Assembly: GCA_963757605.1 (NCBI GenBank)
Contig: CAVWSF010000002.1
Span: 62,001-126,000, forward strand
Origin: JAICJC01 sp963757605
GTDB lineage: Bacteria > Actinomycetota > Thermoleophilia > Gaiellales > JAICJC01
Direction of reading: 5' to 3'
Length of the DNA stretch: 64,000 nucleotides
Part shown: positions 32,560-42,250 of the stretch, piece by piece
Position numbering within the stretch: the first letter of the stretch is position 1
Layout: the number at the start of each line of letters is the position of its first letter
Position numbers and translations under genes: made by a program
The notes under the pieces: generated by a model
Seen by the model: the letters and a program-made list of their open reading frames with translations, nothing else
What the model was told of the DNA's origin: nothing
Databases searched by the model: none

Positions 32560-32911
32560 CAGCTGTCCGGGTCTCGCCGGCCGCTCGCCTGGCCTCGACC
32601 TCGTACGGGTTTCGCGCGTAGCCGCGGACGACGTAGGAGAGCGGCATGGCGAGCGGCCGGTGCTGCATCTGCCACACGTGGCACAGCTCGTGCGTCACGA
32701 GGTCGTCCTGCTCGTCGCCCGCCACCGGCCGGCGCAGGAAGATCGCCAGGTGGGTCGCGTAGCCGTCGAAGCTGCGAAACCAGGGCAGGCGGAAGAGGAG
32801 CGGCGCGACGACCACGCGGACGTGCGCGATGCGCACCGGGCGCGGATACAGGTCGAGCGTGTCGAGCCGCGCTCTGGCCCGCTCGAGCGCGGCGCGCGTC
32901 TCGCCGGTCAT
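32534..32911 (-). CDS. Small zinc metallopeptidase-like protein
   Basis: 125-residue protein with HELCHVWQ (HExxH), preceded by a DDLVT segment and followed by NPYEVEAR, where the Glu could be the third zinc ligand. Small DUF4157/SprT-like putative peptidases look like this. No signal peptide or TM is clear, though the LLFRLPWF region is hydrophobic. The 3' end overlaps the YCII gene by 26 bases, and the start is 3 bases from the stop of the next gene upstream. Confidence 0.7.
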   Translation of the reverse strand: MTGETRAALERARARLDTLDLYPRPVRIAHVRVVVAPLLFRLPWFRSFDGYATHLAIFLRRPVAGDEQDDLVTHELCHVWQMQHRPLAMPLSYVVRGYARNPYEVEARRAAGETRTAVRRDSGPA

Positions 32912-32914
32912 TCG

Positions 32915-33688
32915 CTACTGGCCGACGAGCGGGTCGAAGACGAGCAGGACGCCGCCCTGCTGGTCGGACGTGTACCGGAAGCGGTACAGGTCGGGCTCGG
33001 TGATGCCGTCGATCGTGGCCGCCTCGGTCGCCGAGATCGACGCGGCGGGCGGAGGCGTCGGCTCGGCGAGGATCGCGTCGAGCGGCTTCGCGATGACGCC
33101 CTGCGCCACGAACTGCGTGCGCAGGAAGAGGAACACGAACTGCGGCCGCTCGCCCTTCTTGGGCGGCAGGAACGTGACGACCGAGCCGACGTCCGTGTAG
33201 TGGAAGGTGTAGAGCGCCAGCTCGAGCGCCTCGCGGCGCAGGAGCCGCCCGCGCTCCTGCGTGGCCTTCCCGCTGTTGATCGCGCAGTGCGGTCCGAGGC
33301 CGCACATCTCGTAGAGCACGTTGTTCGCGCCGATCGGCACCGCCTGGTAGCTCACCTTGCCGCCGTCGATGTAGGAGAGGACGTACTGAGTGATCTTCAG
33401 GTCGTTCTGGTAGACGGGGGGGATCGAGGCGCTCACCGCGACCAGCTGATGGTGCTTGGCCGTGCGGTAGCTCGCGCCCACGTGAAGTGCGATCTGCTGG
33501 ATCCGGTCCTGCGTGAGGCCGGCCGGCTGGAAGTTGCCCCAGGTCTCGTCCGTCGAGAGCCCACTCCCCGTGGACGCCTCCGGCCGCGACTGCACCGAGA
33601 AGAAGATCGCCATCCCGACGATGACGATTGCCGCCAGCGCGACGTAGGCCAGCCGGAACTTGCCGGCGTGGGGCCGCTCGCCGGTCAC
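32915..33688 (-). CDS. Membrane-anchored protein coupled to the FtsH-like gene
   Basis: 257 residues. A short cytoplasmic N-terminus and one TM helix (about 12-32, AYVALAAIVIVGMAIFFSV) precede an extracytoplasmic domain with two cysteines (EMCGLGPHC). No family recognised. GTG 33688 overlaps the protease stop (GTGA), so the two are probably made together; it may be an accessory or adaptor of the protease, as HflK/C or YccA-type proteins are for FtsH, but shares no visible motif with them. Confidence 0.68.
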   Translation of the reverse strand: MTGERPHAGKFRLAYVALAAIVIVGMAIFFSVQSRPEASTGSGLSTDETWGNFQPAGLTQDRIQQIALHVGASYRTAKHHQLVAVSASIPPVYQNDLKITQYVLSYIDGGKVSYQAVPIGANNVLYEMCGLGPHCAINSGKATQERGRLLRREALELALYTFHYTDVGSVVTFLPPKKGERPQFVFLFLRTQFVAQGVIAKPLDAILAEPTPPPAASISATEAATIDGITEPDLYRFRYTSDQQGGVLLVFDPLVGQ

Positions 33689-36054
33689 ACCTCGGGCCAC
33701 GACCCCTCCCGCAGCGGGTCGATGTCCGGCTTCCGCGGGGTCACCGAATCCAGGAGCTCGACCACCTCGTCGCCGTACATCTCCCGCTTCTCGATGAGCA
33801 CGTCCGCGATCCGCTCGACGCCCTCGCGGTTCTCCTCGATCAGGCCGTACGCCGTGACGTAGGCCTGTCCGAGGAGCCGCGCCACCATCACCCGCTTGTC
33901 GCGGTCGGACAGGATGCCCGGGATCGGGCTGCCCTCGGCGACCGAGCCGTGCCCGGCGCGACCGATGATCTGGGAGCCGATGCGCTCGTAGCGCTTGAGG
34001 ATCGTCTCGCGCTTCTTCTCGGCGTCCTCCTCGCTCACCCAATGCGCGGGGATCTCCACGGGCTCGGGCCCCATCGCGGCCACGCCGACCATGATCGCCG
34101 CCTGGGCGGTGACGCTGCGGACGTCGCCCGAGACGCCGTTCGAGTTCTCGCCGTAGAAGACCCGCTCCGCGGCCATGGCCCCGAGCAGGTGCACGAGCGC
34201 GCCGAACTGCTCATGCCGCCACGAGCTGAACCGCTCCTCCTTGCTGAACGCCTGATGGTGGCCGAGCGAGCTCCCGCGCTTCCTGATCGACAGGCGGGTC
34301 GACTCGACGCCCGGGAGATAGACGTAGCTTGCGATCGCATGCCCCGCCTCGTGGATGGCGACCGCCCGCGTCTCCTCGGGCACGTACTCGATGTTGATCG
34401 CCGTTCCGGACTCGACCGTCGTCAGCGATTCGACGATGTCCTCGCGGTTGGCGTCCTGGCGGCCTTCGAAGTGGGCGCGGGTGAGGGCCATTGAGCACAC
34501 CTGCTCGATCATGGCCGGGGAGTAGCCGTTGGTGATGCGGGCGAGCTCGTCCCGCCGCTCGGGCTCGTCGAGCACCTCCTCGTGAGCCACCTTGCCGAGG
34601 TAGAGGTCGAAGATGTCCTTGCGGTCGTCCTTCGTCGGCGTCCGGAACCAGACGTGGCGCCCCATGCGCCCTGGCCGCGTGAGGGCCGGGTCGAGCGACT
34701 CGATCGGTGCGTTGCAGGCTCCGATGAAGTAGATCTGCTCGCCGGCCGGCTTCGGCCGCGGCAGCCGCAGCGACACGCGGCCGACGCGGCGCGGCATGAT
34801 GAACAGGGCGTCGAGGAAGGTGTTGAAGCGGTTGGTGAACGTCTTCTTCGTCCACCTCGGGCTCCCGATGCCGTCCATGACGACGAGAAGCTGGTTCAGC
34901 GCGAGCTGGCCGCCGCCGAACATGCCACCGGGCATGATCCGATTCGCGATCCGGTTGACATGCGCCAGCGGCCCGCCGGCCGGCCGCTCCGGCGCGCGGG
35001 CCTCGAACAGGCGGTCGCGCCACTCACGCGTCTCCACGATGAGATCCTCGGTCGGCGTGAGCGCTCCGTAGGGGCCGTAGAAGCACACGTCGTGGATGCT
35101 CGCGATCTCCGGGGGAGTGAAGGAGCCCAGGCTCGACCGGCGCATGCCGACGGCGTCGATCTCGTCGATGAAGACGATGCACTGGCCGCCCCACTTCCTG
35201 GCCAGCTTGCGGGCGCGCCGGGCCAGGAGCCGCACGGTGATGGCGTCCATCCCCAGGAACATCCCGGCGAAGCCCGAGCCGGGGATCGAGACGAACGGGC
35301 AGTTGAACCCTGTGGCGATCGCCTTCGACATCATCGTCTTTCCGGTGCCGGGGGCTCCGAGCATGAGCAGGCCGCGCTCGCGCTTGCCGCCGCGGCTCTC
35401 GAACTCCTCTCCCGACTGCCACAGCTGGACGACCCGGCTGACCTCTTCCTTGGCCTCGGCCTGGCCGCGGACGTCGTCGAGCTTCACGCCCCAGTCGGCG
35501 TCGCCCGGCTCGTAGTGGCTGATCTGGCTCACCGCCATCAGCAGAAACGGGCCGAAGAAGATCGCGAAGTTCGCGAGGAAGTAGATCGGAAGGATCAGCA
35601 GCTGCGGGAGCTGCCCGATCAGCGTCTGCTGGAACAGCGCCGCCTGGTCGGGGAACAGCGCCTCGTAGAGCCTGATGCCGGCGTAGATGACCAGCGCGAT
35701 GGACGCGTAGATCATGAGATGGAAGTACTTGGTGCGCCAGTACCACGCTCGCCGGCGGGCGGTGATGTCCTCCTCGCGCAGCTCGGTGGTCGCGCCGAAG
35801 AGCGCCGGCCACGGGATGAAACGCCGGAAGACGACCTCGAGCAGGCCTCGGAACATCAGCACGGCCACGGCTGTGCCCAACACGCAGAGCCAGGTGCTCC
35901 ACCCGGCCTCGCCGTGCAGCCACGCGAAGACGGCCGGCGATGTGAAGATCGCGACGATCGTGGCGATGCGCGTCAGCGACCGCCACTGCGCGGCCAGCTC
36001 GTAGGAGTGGTCCCGATGCGCCGGCGCGGGTGCGGGCAGCGTCTCCGTCGCCAT
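33685..36054 (-). CDS. Divergent FtsH-like AAA+ zinc protease with four TM helices
   Basis: 789-residue membrane ATP-dependent protease. Walker A GAPGTGKT (233-240), Walker B CIVFIDEID (292-300), arginine-finger region RPGRMGR and an M41 peptidase with HEAGH (568-572) and a downstream Asp (NGVSGDV) are intact. It departs from canonical FtsH in three ways: four N-terminal TM helices (about 26-46, 55-76, 112-133, 152-175) instead of two; about 75 extra residues between Walker B and LNQLLVVMDG; and about 45 extra residues after that motif. A separate housekeeping ftsH is probably elsewhere. ATG 36054 follows TACACT by 9 bases. Confidence 0.88.
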   Translation of the reverse strand: MATETLPAPAPAHRDHSYELAAQWRSLTRIATIVAIFTSPAVFAWLHGEAGWSTWLCVLGTAVAVLMFRGLLEVVFRRFIPWPALFGATTELREEDITARRRAWYWRTKYFHLMIYASIALVIYAGIRLYEALFPDQAALFQQTLIGQLPQLLILPIYFLANFAIFFGPFLLMAVSQISHYEPGDADWGVKLDDVRGQAEAKEEVSRVVQLWQSGEEFESRGGKRERGLLMLGAPGTGKTMMSKAIATGFNCPFVSIPGSGFAGMFLGMDAITVRLLARRARKLARKWGGQCIVFIDEIDAVGMRRSSLGSFTPPEIASIHDVCFYGPYGALTPTEDLIVETREWRDRLFEARAPERPAGGPLAHVNRIANRIMPGGMFGGGQLALNQLLVVMDGIGSPRWTKKTFTNRFNTFLDALFIMPRRVGRVSLRLPRPKPAGEQIYFIGACNAPIESLDPALTRPGRMGRHVWFRTPTKDDRKDIFDLYLGKVAHEEVLDEPERRDELARITNGYSPAMIEQVCSMALTRAHFEGRQDANREDIVESLTTVESGTAINIEYVPEETRAVAIHEAGHAIASYVYLPGVESTRLSIRKRGSSLGHHQAFSKEERFSSWRHEQFGALVHLLGAMAAERVFYGENSNGVSGDVRSVTAQAAIMVGVAAMGPEPVEIPAHWVSEEDAEKKRETILKRYERIGSQIIGRAGHGSVAEGSPIPGILSDRDKRVMVARLLGQAYVTAYGLIEENREGVERIADVLIEKREMYGDEVVELLDSVTPRKPDIDPLREGSWPEV

Positions 36055-36063
36055 CAGATCTCT

Positions 36064-36069
36064 AGTGTA
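36064..36069 (-). promoter_or_regulatory. Leaderless-type -10 box TACACT for the FtsH-like gene
   Basis: TACACT 9 bases before ATG 36054. Confidence 0.4.
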
Positions 36070-36180
36070 CTGGCCGCCACAAGCCCTTTCTGGCGCCTTC
36101 GCAGGCTCGATCGGCGCGAGACCACCGGGAACCAACGACCACCCGCGCCTGTCTCACCATCGACAACGATGGAGGTTTCG

Positions 36181-37182
36181 ATGAGTGCGATACGGCGGTT
36201 CGGAGTGGTGCCGGCGGCGGTGATCGTCGTCTCCGGTCTGGTGGGCGCGGCCGCGGGCTGCTCGGGAGGGTCCGGGTCGAGCGCCGAGAACGCCGCCGGC
36301 GGCGGGGCGAGCGCTGGATCGGCGCCCGTGGCGCATGCGGCGAGATCCGCGGACGGCGCAGCTCTTCTTGCCCCCCTCGCGACGCCGACGGACCAGTCCG
36401 CCGTCAAGAGCATCGGCGGGGCAGCGGAGCCTGGAAACATGGCCTCGGAGCCGCTCAAGCTCCCGAGCCTGCCCTCCGCGGTGATCAAGACCGGAAACGT
36501 GCGCCTGCGCGTCGACCACGGGCAGTTCGGCCGGACGGTGCACGCGGTCCGCGACGTTGCACAGCGGTTCGGCGGATACCCGACCCGGAGCACGACCAGC
36601 GGCTCCAAGATCCACGACGGCATGATGACGATCCGCGTCCCTGCGCGGAGGTTCAACGAGGCGCTGAATGCGCTCGAGGCCGTCGCGCACGTCCACGTGA
36701 GCGCCGAGAGCGTCACCGGCCAGGATGTGAGCCAGGAGTTCGTCGATCTGCGCGCGCGGCTCGTGAACCTCGAGGCGCAGGAGAAGGTGCTCCTGCGGCT
36801 GATGGGCCAGGCGCAGACCATCGCTGACTCGATCCGCGTCGAGAACTACCTGCAGAACGTGGAGTTCCAGATCGAAGACGTGCAGGGCCGCATCTTCTAT
36901 CTCCAGAACCGCACGTCCATGTCGACCATCACGATCGCGCTGCACGAGGCGGGCACGAAGCCGGCCCCGCCGCAGCACGCAAGCGCCATCTGGAAGGCCG
37001 GCGAGCGATCGCTGGGCGCTGCGATGGCCGTCGTCACGAGCGTCATCGTCGGCGCCGGGCTGGTCATCCCGATCTCGATCCTCGCGATCCTCGCGCTCCT
37101 CGTGGGCCGCCGCCTCGCACCGCTCGCCCCGCAGCTTCGGGCGCGCAGCGCGACCGGCCCGTCAGCCTCGAACGAGAGCTGA
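36181..37182 (+). CDS. DUF4349-domain lipoprotein
   Basis: 333 residues. Signal peptide with a lipobox-like GAAAGC (Cys27), a low-complexity Ala/Gly/Ser stretch, then the DUF4349 domain (about 95-255: VIKTGNVRLRVDHGQF, FGGYPTRSTTSGS, VPARRFNEALNAL, a coiled-coil DLRARLVNLEAQEKVLLRLM). It ends in a C-terminal TM helix (about 285-310) and a basic tail. Function unknown; probably envelope-attached. ATG 36181 has GGAGG 5 bases upstream; the frame is open much further upstream but runs antisense to the FtsH-like gene. Confidence 0.87.
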   Translation: MSAIRRFGVVPAAVIVVSGLVGAAAGCSGGSGSSAENAAGGGASAGSAPVAHAARSADGAALLAPLATPTDQSAVKSIGGAAEPGNMASEPLKLPSLPSAVIKTGNVRLRVDHGQFGRTVHAVRDVAQRFGGYPTRSTTSGSKIHDGMMTIRVPARRFNEALNALEAVAHVHVSAESVTGQDVSQEFVDLRARLVNLEAQEKVLLRLMGQAQTIADSIRVENYLQNVEFQIEDVQGRIFYLQNRTSMSTITIALHEAGTKPAPPQHASAIWKAGERSLGAAMAVVTSVIVGAGLVIPISILAILALLVGRRLAPLAPQLRARSATGPSASNES

Positions 37183-37192
37183 CGACCGCACG

Positions 37193-37222
37193 CGGGGCCG
37201 GGCCCTCGGCGGCCCGGCCCCG
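37193..37222. terminator. Bidirectional terminator between convergent genes
   Basis: Perfect 12-bp stem CGGGGCCGGGCC/GGCCCGGCCCCG with loop CTCGGC, 10 bases after the DUF4349 stop and 9 bases from the end of the Ig-repeat gene. Confidence 0.75.
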
Positions 37223-37231
37223 TCAGTGGGT

Positions 37232-39644
37232 CTACTCGTCGCCGCCGCCGGCGCCGCCGCCCTGGAAGACGGCGGTGGTGCCGTCGAAGGTCGACGTGTT
37301 GCCGGCGGAGTCGGTCACCGAGACCGAGAGATGGACGTGGCCGGGGACGAACGAGCTCGCGTCGATGCCCTTCACGACGACGATGCCGGGACCGCCGAAA
37401 GCCGTGCCGGTCGCCGTGTTGCCAGCCGAGTCGGTCAGGGTGACCTTCACGGCGCCGGCAAGCCCAGGCACGTCGGGAAGCACCACCTGAACGGTCACGT
37501 CGGCGGCCGTGGACGGCACGATCGTGTCGGGCCGGCAGAAGCCGATGACGTGCGCGGCGACCGGCGCCGGAGGAGGCTGCGTCTCCTTCACAGCCCTGCC
37601 CGAGAAGTCGGTCGAGTTGCCGGCGGCGTCGGTGATCGTGCCGTGCAGGTCGAGCTGGCCGTCGCGAAGCGCGCTCACGTCGGCGCGCCACTGGACGGCG
37701 ATCGAGCCGCCGATCCGCGAGCCGAGGTCCATCCCGTCGACGCTCGCCGTGAGCGTGTCGGAGGAGTCGGTGCCGTCCGGGAACGTGGCCTGGATGATCG
37801 CCGACCTCTGGGTGAACGAGTTCACGATCCCGGGGCCGTTGTCGGACGTCTCCGGCACGGTGAACGAGGTCGGCTGTGCGGGCGCGACCGTGTCCTTGGT
37901 CGCGGAGTCGGTGACGGTGTTCGAGTTGCCGGCCGGATCGGTCACCGTCACCGCCAGCGGCACCTGGCCGTCGGGGCGGCCGGACATGTCAAACGGGCCG
38001 ACGACGTACGTGTCGTTCCCGCCGTCGCGGTGCACCTTGTACCCGCCGACCGAGATGGAGATCTCGTCGGAGGGATCCGTGGCCGCGCCGAAGCGGACGA
38101 TCGCCACCACCGAGCCTGCCGAGGCGGCGTTCACGTAGCCCGCGGGGTTCGCGTCGCCGCCGGCCACGTGGATGTTGACCGCGGCTGCCGGAGCGGAGCT
38201 GTCCTTGTGGATTGTGAAGGGCTCGGTGGGCTTCGAGACGTTCCCGGCCTCGTCCACGGCCCAGGCCGTGCCGGTGAGCGGGCCGTCGGGCAGGTTGCTG
38301 ACGTCGACGTTGACGGTCGTCGCCGCACCCGAGGCGTCCTCGGAGGCCTCTACGGGCGGCTTCTCGCCGCCGACGATCTCGACGTGCACCCGCTCTCCAG
38401 TCTCCGGATCGGCCAGATGCACCACGACCGGCACCGAGGAGGCCTGCTCGCCGTTTACGACCTCCGGAGCGTCCGCGCTGGTGGGCGCGTCGGGCGCAAG
38501 CGTGTCCTTCGTCACCGGCGTCGGGTCGGGGAACGTCTGGCTGACATTGCCGACCGCATCCGTCAGCTTCACGGAGGCGGTGATCGACCCCTCGGCGAGG
38601 GCGCTGGCAGGCACGTGGACGACGACGGACGGCTGGCCACCCGCAGCAACCGCGGTGGCCGAGCCGCCCGCCCCGCCAGTGAGCGTGACGCTCACAACGT
38701 CCGTCGGCTTCGAGGTCGGGGGCAGGTCGACCTCGACGGGGACGGCGTCCTCGTTGTCCTGGTTCACGAAATCGGGAAGGATCTTGATGTTGGTGGGGGC
38801 GTCGGGCGGCGACGCGTCGCTCACGGCGCTCCCGGAGACGTCCCACGAGCTCAGGAGGAGCGAAGGGACGTCCGCGGTGACCGCGCCGACTCGGTACTCG
38901 AGCGTGCGGCCGTCGGTGCCGGTGGCGTCGACGATGCCCGCAGCCGGCGCGCTGGTGTCGAGCGTCCGCCACAGCCCGCCCGAGATGCGCCGCTGCACGA
39001 AGTACCCCGCCACACCCGTCGAGGGCGAGGCGGGCCAGGTCACCTTCACGGCGCCGCCAGCCTCAGCCGTGGCAACGACCGCGCCGGGCGGGAGGGGCGC
39101 CTGGATTCCGGAGAGCGGCACGGAGAACGTCTTGGGGACGCCGCTGACGGAGATGTCGACGCTGCCGGCGAGTGGACCGGCGTGGAGCGGATCGGTCGTG
39201 ACGGTCACGTGGGTGACCTTGCCGACGCCAAGGCGCGTCTGGTTGTTGCCGGAGCCCTGGAACGCGGCCTGGACGCCGGGAGCACCGACGACCACGAGCG
39301 AGAGGTTAACCGGCGTCGCAGCAGTGTTCTGCAGGCCGAACGTCTGCGTGGTCGTCCCGGAGGAGACACCGAACGGAACCGTCAGGTCGGCCAGCGCCAG
39401 CTGAGGCCTCGTCGGCGTGACGAAGTCCTCGGGCTTCGGCTTGACGGCCGGAACGGAGCCGGCCTTGCCGAGGCCGCCGAGGGTCGTCGGCACGCTCTCG
39501 AGGATCGACGGGGCCACTGATGTCAGCGACAGCGCCGCGAAGAATTGCGTACGCCGCGACGAGCCCCACCGCGAGGAGGGCCGCCGCGAGGAGTCCGCGC
39601 CCGCGTCTTACTGGCGGTAGCCTGGTCGGCTCGCCCCAACGCAT
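37232..39644 (-). CDS. Large Ig-like repeat surface protein, apparent frameshift near the 5' end
   Basis: Extracytoplasmic repeat protein of about 800 residues. The main frame (37232-39517, GTG start) has no signal peptide. It holds an N-terminal ASH/Ig-like domain, an FN3-like domain, and about six Ig-like domains, most ending in a D-x-A-G-N motif (LTDAVGNVS, AVDEAGNVS, VTDPAGNSN, ITDAAGNST, LTDSAGNTA, VTDSAGNTS). The missing N-terminus lies in another frame: ATG 39644 opens MRWGEPTRLPPVRRGRG and a strong TM helix, then runs out of sense at about 39530. One base too many near 39520-39560 would explain both. Likely an adhesin or S-layer-like protein, single-pass or secreted. Confidence 0.7.
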
Positions 39645-39774
39645 GTTCTGCCCCTTCTCATGATGCCCGAGACTCTATCCGCGGGCCCTCCTGTCCCGCC
39701 TCCCCCAAATTGGGGGAAGGCCCGTAAACCGGCTCCGGTAGCGCGATCGTACCCCTTCCGGGGGGTGGGTGGTA

Positions 39775-39780
39775 TAGGCT
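39775..39780 (+). promoter_or_regulatory. Leaderless-type -10 box TAGGCT for the ABC importer operon
   Basis: TAGGCT 9 bases before ATG 39790 (TATAGG two bases earlier is an alternative). Confidence 0.4.
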
Positions 39781-39789
39781 GCCTCGACC

Positions 39790-40686
39790 ATGCGAACCCG
39801 CGCAGTCGCCATGGCAATCGTCGCCGCGCTCGCGGCCGCTGCGTGCGGCTCGTCGGGCGGCACGACCGCGTCGCCCGCGGGCACGACGCAGGCCAACCCC
39901 TGCGCGAAGCCAAATTTGACGCTTGTCACGCCCGGTCAGCTAACGATCGGCACCGACAACCCGGCGTTCGACCCCTATTTCCAAGGCCCGACCGGCCACG
40001 AGTGGACGGGGAAGTTCAATCACGACCCCTACAACGACCAGGGATTCGAGGATGCGACCGCGTATGCGGTGGCTCAGCAGCTCGGGTTCACCAAAGACCA
40101 GGTCAACTGGGTCGCAGTGTCGTTCGACAATTCGTTCAAGCCGGGACCCAAGAATTTCGACTTCTACTTGGCGCAGGTGTCATATAGCCCGCAGCGCGCC
40201 CAGGGCGCCGACCTGAGCGACTCCTACTACGACGTCCAGCAGGCCGTCGTGGCGCTCCAGGGCACGCCGATTGCCAGCGCGACGAGCGTTTCGGACCTCC
40301 AGTCGTACAAATTCGGGACGCAGATCGGGACGACGAGCTACGACCTGATCCAGAACGTCGTCCAGCCAAGCCAGTCCACGCAGGTGTACGACACGCTGAA
40401 CGCCGCGCTCCAGGCGCTCAAGAACGGCCAGATCGACGGGCTGGTGACCGACTTCCCGACCGCGTACTACATGGCGAACATCCAGCTCGACAACGGCACG
40501 GTCGTCGGCATCCTGCCCGCCGCCAACTCGGGGTCGAAAGAGCACTTCAGCATGGTGCTGCAGAAGGGCAGCTCGCTCACGGAGTGCGTGAACGGCGCCC
40601 TCTCGGCGCTTCATGCGGACGGCACGCTGGCTCAGATTCAGGATCGGTGGCTGAACCAGGCCGCCCACGCACCCGCCCTCCAGTAG
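39790..40686 (+). CDS. Amino-acid ABC transporter substrate-binding lipoprotein
   Basis: 298-residue type II periplasmic-binding protein (SBP_bac_3). Signal peptide with lipobox AAAC (Cys19), then LTIGTDNPAFDPYF at the start of lobe 1, VDVQQAVVAL-like hinge strands, KFGTQIGTTSYDLI and IDGLVTDFPTAYYM in lobe 2. It should bind a polar amino acid for the permease and ATPase downstream. First gene of a three-gene importer operon with a leaderless-type promoter. Confidence 0.9.
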   Translation: MRTRAVAMAIVAALAAAACGSSGGTTASPAGTTQANPCAKPNLTLVTPGQLTIGTDNPAFDPYFQGPTGHEWTGKFNHDPYNDQGFEDATAYAVAQQLGFTKDQVNWVAVSFDNSFKPGPKNFDFYLAQVSYSPQRAQGADLSDSYYDVQQAVVALQGTPIASATSVSDLQSYKFGTQIGTTSYDLIQNVVQPSQSTQVYDTLNAALQALKNGQIDGLVTDFPTAYYMANIQLDNGTVVGILPAANSGSKEHFSMVLQKGSSLTECVNGALSALHADGTLAQIQDRWLNQAAHAPALQ

Positions 40687-40727
40687 CCGGCCGGCCGAGG
40701 CTGCTCGGGGGGCCCGGGGGCCGCGCT

Positions 40728-41507
40728 GTGGCCACGGCCGTGCTCAGCACGATCGTGGTGTTCACCGCGATCGGGCTTGCGATCGTCAACTCGCCGGGCT
40801 GGCCGGCCGTGCGCGAGGCGTTCCTGAACGGCGAGGTCTTCCGAGCGTCGTTCCCGGACATCGCCCGGGCATTCAAGCTGAACGTGAAGATCTTCCTCGT
40901 CGCCGAGGCGGTGATCCTCGTGTTCGCGCTGGGCATTGCGATGCTCCGCAGCCTGCCCGGCCCGGTGTTCTTCCCGATCCGGGCCATCGCGATCATCTAC
41001 ACCGACGTGTTCCGCGGCGTGCCGACGATCCTGGTTGTCACCATGCTGGCCCTTGGCGTCCCCGGCCTGCAGCTGGGCGGCGTGCCGATCTCCGCGGTCT
41101 TCTGGGCCACGGTCGGCCTCATCCTGGTCTACTCGGCATACGTCGCCGAGGTGTACCGGGCCGGGATCGAATCCGTGCACCCGAGCCAGGAGGCGGCCGC
41201 GCGGTCGCTCGGGCTGTCCCGATGGCAGACGCTCCGGTACGTGATCGTGCCGCAGGCCGTCCGGCGCGTGATCCCGCCGCTTCTGAACGACTTCATCGGC
41301 CTTCAGAAGGACACCGCGCTGGTCGCCTTCGCCGGCCCGGTGGAGGCCCTGCGCCAGGCGGGGATCGACGAGGCGGCGAACTTCAACTTCACGCCCTACG
41401 TGTGCACCGCGGTGCTCTTCCTGGCGCTCACGATTCCCATGACCCGGGCCACGGACTGGCTGATCGAGCGCGATCGCCGAAAGCGCGCCGCATCAGGGGT
41501 GGCATGA
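40728..41507 (+). CDS. Amino-acid ABC transporter permease
   Basis: HisM/GlnP-type inner-membrane permease, about 259 residues, five to six TM helices, with the cytoplasmic EAA loop EAAARSLGLSRWQTLRYVI that docks the ATPase and a TDVFRGVPTILV segment. The start is uncertain: GTG 40728 is taken, but the basic residues upstream (from GTG 40647, inside the end of the binding-protein gene) look like a natural N-terminus and may be translated. It overlaps the ATPase gene by ATGA. Confidence 0.88.
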   Translation: MATAVLSTIVVFTAIGLAIVNSPGWPAVREAFLNGEVFRASFPDIARAFKLNVKIFLVAEAVILVFALGIAMLRSLPGPVFFPIRAIAIIYTDVFRGVPTILVVTMLALGVPGLQLGGVPISAVFWATVGLILVYSAYVAEVYRAGIESVHPSQEAAARSLGLSRWQTLRYVIVPQAVRRVIPPLLNDFIGLQKDTALVAFAGPVEALRQAGIDEAANFNFTPYVCTAVLFLALTIPMTRATDWLIERDRRKRAASGVA

Positions 41508-42250
41508 CCGCCGCGATCAGCATCGAGGGCGTCCACAAGTCGTTCGGGAAGGTCAGGGTGCTCCAGGGCGTCGACGTCGAGGTGCCCGAGAGCAAAGCTG
41601 TTTGCCTGATCGGCGCATCGGGATCGGGGAAATCGACGCTGCTTCGGTGCGTGAACCTGCTCGAGCCCGTGGATTCGGGCCGGATCCTCGTCCACGGCGA
41701 CGAGATCACCTCGTACGAGGTCGACGTGAACCGCGTGCGCCGCCGGATCGGCATCGTGTTCCAGGCGTTCAACCTGTTTCCGCACATGAACGTGCTGCAA
41801 AACGTCACGCTGGCGCCCAGAAAGGCGCTTAAGACGCCAAAACGCGACGCGGAGGACCGTGCAACGGAGCTCCTGGCCCGTTTCGGCCTCGCCGACAAGC
41901 GCAACGAGTACCCGGACCGGCTCTCAGGCGGCCAGCAGCAGCGGGTCGCGATCGTGCGCGCGCTGGCGATGGAGCCCGACATCATGCTGTTCGACGAGGT
42001 CACGAGCGCACTCGATCCCGAGCTCGTGGGCGAGGTGCTGGGCGTGATCCGCGACCTGGCCGAGACCGGGATGACGATGCTGATCGCCACGCACGAGATG
42101 GGCTTTGCCCGCGAGATCGCCGACCGCGTGTGCTTCCTGGATCAGGGCCGGATCCTCGAGCAGGGCTCGCCCGAGCGCATTTTCACGGCCCCGGAGCAGC
42201 CGCGCACGCAGGAGTTCCTGCGGCGCATCATCGAGGCCGGCAGGATGTAG
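41504..42250 (+). CDS. Amino-acid ABC transporter ATP-binding protein
   Basis: 248-residue GlnQ/HisP-type ATPase. Walker A GASGSGKST, Q-loop FQAFNLFPHM, signature RLSGGQQQRVA, Walker B IMLFDEVTSALD and H-loop ATHEMGFA are complete. ATG 41504 overlaps the permease stop. Its stop TAG (42248-42250) abuts the stop of the convergent gene with no bases between. Confidence 0.95.
   Translation: MTAAISIEGVHKSFGKVRVLQGVDVEVPESKAVCLIGASGSGKSTLLRCVNLLEPVDSGRILVHGDEITSYEVDVNRVRRRIGIVFQAFNLFPHMNVLQNVTLAPRKALKTPKRDAEDRATELLARFGLADKRNEYPDRLSGGQQQRVAIVRALAMEPDIMLFDEVTSALDPELVGEVLGVIRDLAETGMTMLIATHEMGFAREIADRVCFLDQGRILEQGSPERIFTAPEQPRTQEFLRRIIEAGRM

Noticed and set aside
37232..39517. Possible DNA-level tandem repeat array
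   Set aside because: The repeats are at protein level (Ig-like domains with a shared motif); DNA units are too diverged to be an array.
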